DNA of 10,000 nucleotides from Anaerolinea sp. (GTDB lineage Bacteria > Chloroflexota > Anaerolineae > Anaerolineales > Anaerolineaceae): positions 1 to 10,000 of the forward strand of contig JAIWNK010000010.1 of NCBI GenBank assembly GCA_020216845.1, in the 5' to 3' direction. The position numbers and the translations under genes were made by a program. The notes under the pieces were generated by a model. It had not been told where the DNA came from. It ran no database searches and was given only the letters and a program-made list of their open reading frames with translations. Shown here piece after piece: positions 5,997 through 10,000 of this stretch; the stretch's first letter is position 1, and each line of letters begins with the position of its first letter.

Positions 5997-6749
5997 ATGA
6001 ATACCAATCCGCCCCCCCTCACCCCAACCCCTCCAGCTGTCTTTTGGCACCTGCGCAGCCGCACGCCAACAGTCACCATTGCTATGATTGTTGTTTGCAT
6101 CTTCATTTACATCGGACAAATGGTCTCTCTGGCAATTACCGGCTACGACATACCGGCTCTTTACGCCTCCAAAATCAACCCGCTCATCTTGCAGGGCCAA
6201 ATCTGGCGTCTGATCACCCCTATGTTTTTGCATGGCAGCATCACCCATGTTGCATTCAACATGTACGCACTCTACAGCATCGGCAGACAGCTTGAGCAAC
6301 AATATGGCCATCTGCGCTATGCCATGCTCCTGTTGTTGGGTGGGTTGGCCGGTAACGTTTTTTCATTTCTCTTCACCACAGCCCCATCCTATGGCGCCTC
6401 AACAGCTGTTTTTGGGTTGGTTGCTGCCGAAGGTGTATTCATTTTCCAAAACCGGCGTCTTTTTCGCAACCCATTTGGCATGATTATGAACACCCTCACC
6501 ATCGTTGCCATCAACCTCTTGATCGGCGTATCCTCCTCTGGCATTGATAATTGGGGACACTTAGGCGGGTTGCTAGGCGGGTTGATGTTTGCCGCGTTCG
6601 CGGGCCCAATCCTAAAACCAGAAATGCATCTAGATGGCTTACACCTCATTAACAGCATCTCCGATGATCGCGCTTGGATTGTTTCATTTCTCACCGCTGT
6701 CTGCTTCCTCTCCCTTGCCTTTGCAAAAATCTTCGGCCTAATCCAATAA
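5997..6749 (+). CDS. Rhomboid-family intramembrane serine protease
   Basis: A 250-aa integral membrane protease that would cleave transmembrane segments of other membrane proteins. The catalytic dyad is visible as S135 in GASTAVFG (133-140) and H188 in GHLGG (187-191). The loop motif WR (70-71) and the FLHGSITHVAFNMYAL segment (77-92) supply H84 and N88, which line the active site and oxyanion hole in the family. About six to seven hydrophobic segments can be drawn, including 27-46, 108-127, 134-150, 162-179, 187-205 and 227-247. The short proline-rich N-terminus (NPPPLTPTPPAV) is probably cytoplasmic. An in-frame TTG at 5988 overlaps the gmk stop; the ATG at 5997 is preferred, with only a weak AGG (5984-5986) as SD, so coupling to gmk translation is likely. 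No substrate can be inferred from this locus. Confidence 0.93.
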   Translation: MNTNPPPLTPTPPAVFWHLRSRTPTVTIAMIVVCIFIYIGQMVSLAITGYDIPALYASKINPLILQGQIWRLITPMFLHGSITHVAFNMYALYSIGRQLEQQYGHLRYAMLLLLGGLAGNVFSFLFTTAPSYGASTAVFGLVAAEGVFIFQNRRLFRNPFGMIMNTLTIVAINLLIGVSSSGIDNWGHLGGLLGGLMFAAFAGPILKPEMHLDGLHLINSISDDRAWIVSFLTAVCFLSLAFAKIFGLIQ

Positions 6750-6773
6750 TTTCACCATCCAAAAACTTACTCC

Positions 6774-6780
6774 GGGAGGT
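6774..6780 (+). promoter_or_regulatory. Strong Shine-Dalgarno site fixing a TTG start
   Basis: GGGAGGT ends 6 nt before TTG at 6787-6789. No in-frame ATG or GTG lies nearby, so this near-perfect ribosome binding site is what decides the non-ATG start of the transporter gene. Confidence 0.75.
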
Positions 6781-6786
6781 GTACAC

Positions 6787-8424
6787 TTGGAAACAGTCAT
6801 CGGTTTTCTACGCGAAAATCCACTCCTGCTGTTGTTCATTGTCGCTGGCATCGGTTATCCGCTCGGGCAGCTAAAAATTGGCGGCACACGCCTGGGGGTT
6901 GCTGCCGTTTTGTTCGTCGGCCTGGCCATCGGTGCCCTGGACCCGAACCTCAAACTGCCCGAAGTCCTCTACCAACTTGGCCTGGTGCTCTTTGTCTACT
7001 GCATCGGCCTCAGCAGCGGCTCTGTCTTTTTCGACTCACTCAAACGTCAGGGCATCAAAGATAACCTGCTCGTCATTGCTGCTCTTCTTTTCGCTGCCCT
7101 GCTTGCCGCTGGCCTGCACCTTGCCCTGGACATCAAGCCCCCTCTGATCGCCGGCATGTTTGCTGGCAGCCTCACCAACACCCCCGCCTTGGCCGGTGCG
7201 CTCGAACACATCAAAGCCGCCTTTCCAGGGAATGAGGCGATTCTTTCCGAACCCGTCATCGCCTATTCACTCACCTACCCAATGGGCGTGTTGGGCATGA
7301 TCCTTGCCATCTACATTCTCCAACGCCTCTGGAAAATTGACTACAGCGCAGAAGCTCAACAGGCCCGTGAATTTGGCCCAATGAATGAGCCCCTCTTCAG
7401 TCAAACACTGCGCATCACGCAGTCGAATGGCATGACCATTGCCGAATTCATTCGCACCAATGACCTGAACCTCATCTTTGGCCGCCGCAAACGCGCCGGC
7501 AAAGTCGAAATCGTGCGCGGCGACACCACCCTATGGCCTGACGATCTGGTCAGCATGGTCGGTTCGCGCGAAGACCTGCAAACTGCGCAGCAATTGCTGG
7601 GCGAAATCAGCAGCGAACGAATTGAATTCGACCTCAGCCAATACGACAAGCGCCGTGTCTTCGTCTCCAGTTCACAAACCGTTGGCCGTCGTTTGCGCGA
7701 GCTCAATCTGCTTGAACGTTACGGCGCCATTGTCACACGCTTGCGACGCGGTGATTTGGAAATGCTACCACATGGCAACACCACCCTCTCCCTAGGCGAT
7801 CAGGTGCGCGTCATTGCCCCGCACGAAAACCTGGAAGCCGTTATCCGCCTGTTTGGCGACTCCTACCGCGGCGTCAGCGAACTGGATATCCTCACTTTTA
7901 GCTTTGGCCTGGCACTGGGCATGCTCTTGGGCTTCTTGCCCATCCCCCTGCCCGGCGGCGTCACACTCAAACTCGGCATTGCGGGCGGCCCCCTGATCAT
8001 TTCCCTCATCCTGGGCGCCCTGGGCCGCACAGGCCCCATCATCTGGCACATCCCCTACAGCACCAATCTCAGCCTGCGCCAAATCGGCCTAGTCATCTTC
8101 CTTGCAGGCATCGGCACCCGTTCCGGCTACGCCTTCATCTCCACCTTCTCTCAAGGCAATGGCCCGCTTGTTTTTCTCGGTGGTGCCCTCATCACCTGCT
8201 TCACTGCACTCTTCACCCTTTGGGTTGGCTACCGCCGCCTGCACATCCCAATGGGCATCCTCACCGGCATTCTTGCCGGTTTGCAAACCCAACCGGCCGT
8301 GCTGGGCTTTGCCCAAGAACAAACCCGCAACGAAATGCCCAACATTGGCTATGCCACCGTCTACCCAATCGCCATGATCCTCAAGATCATCCTGGCACAA
8401 GTTCTGCTCATCCTCTTCCTGTAA
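6787..8424 (+). CDS. AspT/YidE-type transporter (aspartate:alanine exchanger family) with two RCK_C domains
   Basis: A 545-aa integral membrane protein of the aspartate:alanine exchanger (AAE) family, close to the usual length of 530-560 aa. It is an internally duplicated transporter. The N-terminal half (about residues 10-180) and C-terminal half (about 366-545) share motif pairs: GLVLFVYCIGLSSG (65-78) with GLVIFLAGIGTRSG (434-447), AGSLTNTPALAGAL (126-139) with AGLQTQPAVLGFA (497-509), and TYPMGVLGMILAI (163-175) with VYPIAMILKIILA (525-537). Between them lies a hydrophilic section of about 180 residues with two TrkA_C/RCK_C-like domains (about 205-275 and 285-358), expected in the cytoplasm and possibly ligand-sensing. 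AspT exchanges aspartate for alanine to drive decarboxylation, but no decarboxylase gene is nearby, so the substrate is unknown; many homologues are uncharacterised. Start is TTG with a strong SD. The desaturase gene follows after 1 nt. Confidence 0.92.
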   Translation: METVIGFLRENPLLLLFIVAGIGYPLGQLKIGGTRLGVAAVLFVGLAIGALDPNLKLPEVLYQLGLVLFVYCIGLSSGSVFFDSLKRQGIKDNLLVIAALLFAALLAAGLHLALDIKPPLIAGMFAGSLTNTPALAGALEHIKAAFPGNEAILSEPVIAYSLTYPMGVLGMILAIYILQRLWKIDYSAEAQQAREFGPMNEPLFSQTLRITQSNGMTIAEFIRTNDLNLIFGRRKRAGKVEIVRGDTTLWPDDLVSMVGSREDLQTAQQLLGEISSERIEFDLSQYDKRRVFVSSSQTVGRRLRELNLLERYGAIVTRLRRGDLEMLPHGNTTLSLGDQVRVIAPHENLEAVIRLFGDSYRGVSELDILTFSFGLALGMLLGFLPIPLPGGVTLKLGIAGGPLIISLILGALGRTGPIIWHIPYSTNLSLRQIGLVIFLAGIGTRSGYAFISTFSQGNGPLVFLGGALITCFTALFTLWVGYRRLHIPMGILTGILAGLQTQPAVLGFAQEQTRNEMPNIGYATVYPIAMILKIILAQVLLILFL

Positions 8425-8425
8425 C

Positions 8426-9448
8426 ATGAACACACCTTCCGCCTCTCCCACAACCGAATTGCCCAACCCGCGCCAACTGCGCAGTGCGCTGGAACCGTAT
8501 GCACGTCCCAACAAGACCGTTGCCGTGCGTCAACTCATCGTTTCCCTGGCCCTCTACCTTCTAGGCTGGGTCGCCATGTATTTCTCGCTCTCCATCAGCT
8601 ATTGGCTCACCTTGCTACTCGCCATCCCAACCGCCGGGCTGCTTGTGCGCATCTTCATCTTCTTTCATGATTGCGGCCACAATTCCTTCTTTCCTTCGAA
8701 ACGCGCCAACAAACGGGTGGGCTTTTGGCTCGGCGTTTTGGTCTTCACCCCTAGCGAACAATGGTGGCACGCCCATGCCATCCATCATGCCACCAGCGGC
8801 AACCTGGAAAAACGCGGCATTGGCGATGTAGACACCAAAACCGTTGCTGAATATCAGGCTCTCTCCCCGCTACAACGGCTTGGCTATCGCCTGTTCCGTT
8901 TCCCAGCCATCATGTTTCTGCTTGGGCCCATCTGGATGTTTCTCATTCAACATCGCTTCCCCATCCCAAAATTTGGCAAAAAAGAAACGCTCAGCGTTTT
9001 GTGGACCAATTTGGCCATCCTGGCTCTGGCAACAGCGCTCAGCTTGTTGCTCGGTTTTTGGAACTACGTCCTAATCCAACTTCCCATCATCTGGATTGCA
9101 GGCGCCGCCGGCATCTGGCTCTTCTTCGTTCAACATCAATACCCCAACGTCTATTGGGCCCATGAAGGCGAATGGGATTACACTGCCTCAGCACTGCGGG
9201 GCGCATCTTACTATCAACTCCCACCCCTTCTACAATGGTTCAGCGGCAACATTGGCTTTCATCAAATTCACCACCTCAACCCACGCATCCCCAATTACGC
9301 CCTTGCATCCGCCTACCACAACAACCCCATCATCCAGCAGCACAGCATTGTCATCACCCTGCCGCAAAGCTTATCTTGTGCCAAACTGGCACTCTATGAT
9401 GAATCGCAAAAACGGATGATTGCCTTTTCTGAATTATCGCGCCCCTGA
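8426..9448 (+). CDS. des: Fatty acid desaturase, Des-like acyl-lipid desaturase
   Basis: A 340-aa membrane-bound di-iron desaturase that would introduce a double bond into acyl chains of membrane lipids, using O2 and an electron donor such as ferredoxin. All three histidine boxes are present: HDCGH (81-85), HAIHH (117-121) and HQIHH (279-283), plus a further histidine in FVQHQYPNVYW (234-244). The segments HHATSGNLEKRGIGD (120-134), LGPIWMFLIQHRF (166-178) and SGNIGFHQIHHLNPRIPNY (273-291) match what I remember of the Bacillus Des (delta-5) type. Hydrophobic segments lie near 38-55, 58-80, 159-175, 191-211 and 217-235. The start is 1 nt after the transporter stop with no visible SD, so it probably depends on translation of the upstream gene. 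It is the last gene before a strong terminator. Bond position and temperature control are not readable here; no DesK/DesR-like pair is present. Confidence 0.93.
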   Translation: MNTPSASPTTELPNPRQLRSALEPYARPNKTVAVRQLIVSLALYLLGWVAMYFSLSISYWLTLLLAIPTAGLLVRIFIFFHDCGHNSFFPSKRANKRVGFWLGVLVFTPSEQWWHAHAIHHATSGNLEKRGIGDVDTKTVAEYQALSPLQRLGYRLFRFPAIMFLLGPIWMFLIQHRFPIPKFGKKETLSVLWTNLAILALATALSLLLGFWNYVLIQLPIIWIAGAAGIWLFFVQHQYPNVYWAHEGEWDYTASALRGASYYQLPPLLQWFSGNIGFHQIHHLNPRIPNYALASAYHNNPIIQQHSIVITLPQSLSCAKLALYDESQKRMIAFSELSRP

Positions 9449-9467
9449 TTACCCGCTCCTCCTGCTC

Positions 9468-9510
9468 ACTGCCTGACTGCTCCATTTCAGTTAGGCAGTT
9501 TTTGTTTTTT
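9468..9510 (+). terminator. Strong Rho-independent terminator after the desaturase gene
   Basis: The arms ACTGCCTGACTG (9468-9479) and CAGTTAGGCAGT (9488-9499) pair over 12 bp with one G-U wobble around an 8-nt loop. They are followed by TTTT, G, TTTTTT (9500-9510). It lies 20 bp after the desaturase stop and ends the gmk-to-desaturase transcript. Confidence 0.93.
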
Positions 9511-9519
9511 AAAGTGAAA

Positions 9520-9535
9520 TGTGACATTCATCACT
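9520..9535 (+). promoter_or_regulatory. CRP-like operator (TGTGA-N6-TCACT)
   Basis: TGTGA (9520-9524), six bases, then TCACT (9531-9535) matches 9 of 10 core positions of the CRP consensus TGTGA-N6-TCACA. The preceding AA also fits the AAATGTGA extension. The site abuts a -35-like TTGCCA. Its centre is about 42 bp before the predicted transcription start, the class II activator position. It is also embedded in nested inverted repeats (AAGTGA/TCACTT around AATGT-G-ACATT), so another dimeric regulator could use it. Which CRP/FNR family member this host encodes is not known from the window. Confidence 0.5.
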
Positions 9536-9563
9536 TGCCAACAAACAACAAATGATTTACGAT
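9535..9563 (+). promoter_or_regulatory. Putative promoter of the PocR-type regulator
   Basis: TTGCCA (9535-9540, 5 of 6 consensus) and TACGAT (9558-9563, 4 of 6) are separated by exactly 17 bp. Predicted start is near 9570, giving a leader of about 50 nt that carries the tandem 10-bp repeat. Two alternative -10-like TATAAC hexamers at 9581-9586 and 9591-9596 lack a partner -35. Confidence 0.4.
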
Positions 9564-9579
9564 ATCACCAGAATACTTT

Positions 9580-9599
9580 ATATAACAAGATATAACAAG
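9580..9599 (+). repeat. Perfect tandem repeat of ATATAACAAG (2 copies)
   Basis: ATATAACAAG occurs at 9580-9589 and again at 9590-9599 with no spacer or mismatch. The 10-bp period is about one helical turn. It lies 19 bp before the regulator start codon, in the likely leader or over an alternative -10 region. Confidence 0.85.
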
Positions 9600-9618
9600 C
9601 TAAAACAGACACAAACAA

Positions 9619-10000
9619 ATGGACGAATTACTCACAGCCCGCCAGGTACAAGAGCTACTCAAAGTAGACCGCATCACCATCTATCGCATGGTGCAAGACG
9701 GACGTTTGAAAGGCATCAAAATTGGCCAGCAGTGGCGCTTTCACAGTCAAGAAGTTGAACGTCTGCTAAACGGCAAAACGAGCACTCCCACAGCCGAATC
9801 CAGCAATGGCAGCACCGCCCCGCAGTCCATGCCAACCGACTGCATTCAGACCATTCAAAATCTACTCAGTGAGATTGCACAAATCGGCGCCATTGTTGTG
9901 GATGCACAAGGCAACCCCATCACCACCCCGACCCCACCCTGCACGCTATGTCCGTTGCTGCTTGCCTCGCCAACCGGGCAGGAAGCCTGCCGCGCCTCCT
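9619..10000 (+). CDS. HTH (excisionase/MerR-like) transcription regulator with PocR-type sensory domain, partial
   Basis: The first 127 codons of a gene that runs off the right edge. Residues 4-50 (LLTARQVQELLKVDRITIYRMVQDGRLKGIKIGQQWRFHSQEVERLL region) form a typical excisionase-type winged HTH of the HTH_17 class, with the R-Q-V-Q-E-L-L / T-I-Y-R / G-x-x-W-R-F pattern. A linker rich in Ser, Thr, Pro and Asn follows (51-72). From about residue 74 a new domain begins with IGAIVVDAQGNPI (89-101) and C108-x2-C111 ... C124-RAS, the cysteine pattern of the PocR ligand-binding domain (PF10114), truncated here. Such proteins are cytoplasmic ligand-responsive regulators; the Salmonella PocR responds to 1,2-propanediol. 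No SD is visible before the ATG, but the HTH begins right after it and no upstream in-frame start fits better. It is separated from the upstream operon by a terminator and its own promoter region. Confidence 0.85.
   Translation, partial: MDELLTARQVQELLKVDRITIYRMVQDGRLKGIKIGQQWRFHSQEVERLLNGKTSTPTAESSNGSTAPQSMPTDCIQTIQNLLSEIAQIGAIVVDAQGNPITTPTPPCTLCPLLLASPTGQEACRAS

Noticed and set aside
6012..6018. Run of seven C near the rhomboid start as a phase-variation tract
   Set aside because: Short, and explained by the proline codons of a PPP-rich N-terminus; there is no sign of slippage or frame disruption.
8089..8514. Minus-strand open frame (141 codons) across the transporter-desaturase junction
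   Set aside because: Low-complexity acidic and glycine-rich product, opposite two well-supported genes, and no ribosome site.
1..10000. Search for tRNA genes, CRISPR arrays, transposases or attachment sites
   Set aside because: Reading both strands gave no regularly spaced repeats, no terminal inverted repeats flanking a gene and no transposase-like protein; no tRNA-like cloverleaf was noticed by eye, although a dedicated tRNA scan was not possible.

Overview
The window looks like a stretch of ordinary chromosome from a bacterium of the phylum Chloroflexota, probably an Anaerolineae/Caldilineae-type lineage. This is inferred from gene content and protein style: a split MacB/YknXYZ-type exporter, an FmdB-type zinc ribbon with a long acidic tail, a guanylate kinase with a GKDS P-loop, and a HTH-PocR regulator. 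There is no rRNA gene or other firm phylogenetic marker. Base composition is moderately GC-rich and even throughout. I see no transposase, integrase, tRNA, CRISPR array or prophage gene, so nothing indicates a mobile island.

Left part, minus strand (1-3539). Transcription runs leftwards from a putative promoter at 3528-3556 through a three-gene exporter operon: a membrane-fusion protein (3506-2106), a LolD/MacB-type ATPase (2090-1407) and a MacB/FtsX-type permease (1403-177). Gaps are 15 and 3 nt, each with a Shine-Dalgarno (SD) sequence. After 135 bp, the first 13 codons of another minus-strand gene leave the window; they resemble the start of a D-3-phosphoglycerate dehydrogenase.

Middle (3540-5345). 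Divergent from the exporter is an exported or membrane-anchored protein with a HEWIH zinc-protease motif (3614-4879), probably expressed from an almost leaderless mRNA. It runs tail-to-tail into an FmdB-type zinc-ribbon gene (5268-4876), and the two stop codons interlock. FmdB and the next plus-strand gene share a short divergent promoter region whose -10 element reads on both strands.

Right part, plus strand (5293-9510). Four genes run co-directionally: guanylate kinase (gmk), a rhomboid intramembrane protease, an AspT/YidE-type transporter with two RCK_C domains (TTG start, very strong SD), and a Des-like acyl-lipid desaturase starting 1 nt after the transporter stop. A strong Rho-independent terminator (9468-9510) closes the run. 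Three of the four products are integral membrane proteins, so membrane physiology is the common theme, but a shared function is inference only.

Right edge (9511-10000). A compact regulatory region holds a CRP-like site, a promoter and a perfect 10-bp tandem repeat. It precedes a transcription regulator with an excisionase-type HTH and the start of a PocR-type sensory domain, cut by the window end.

No clearly new multi-gene system is visible. The best leads are the uncharacterised HEXXH protein with its near-leaderless start, and the CRP-like/tandem-repeat control region of the PocR-type regulator.
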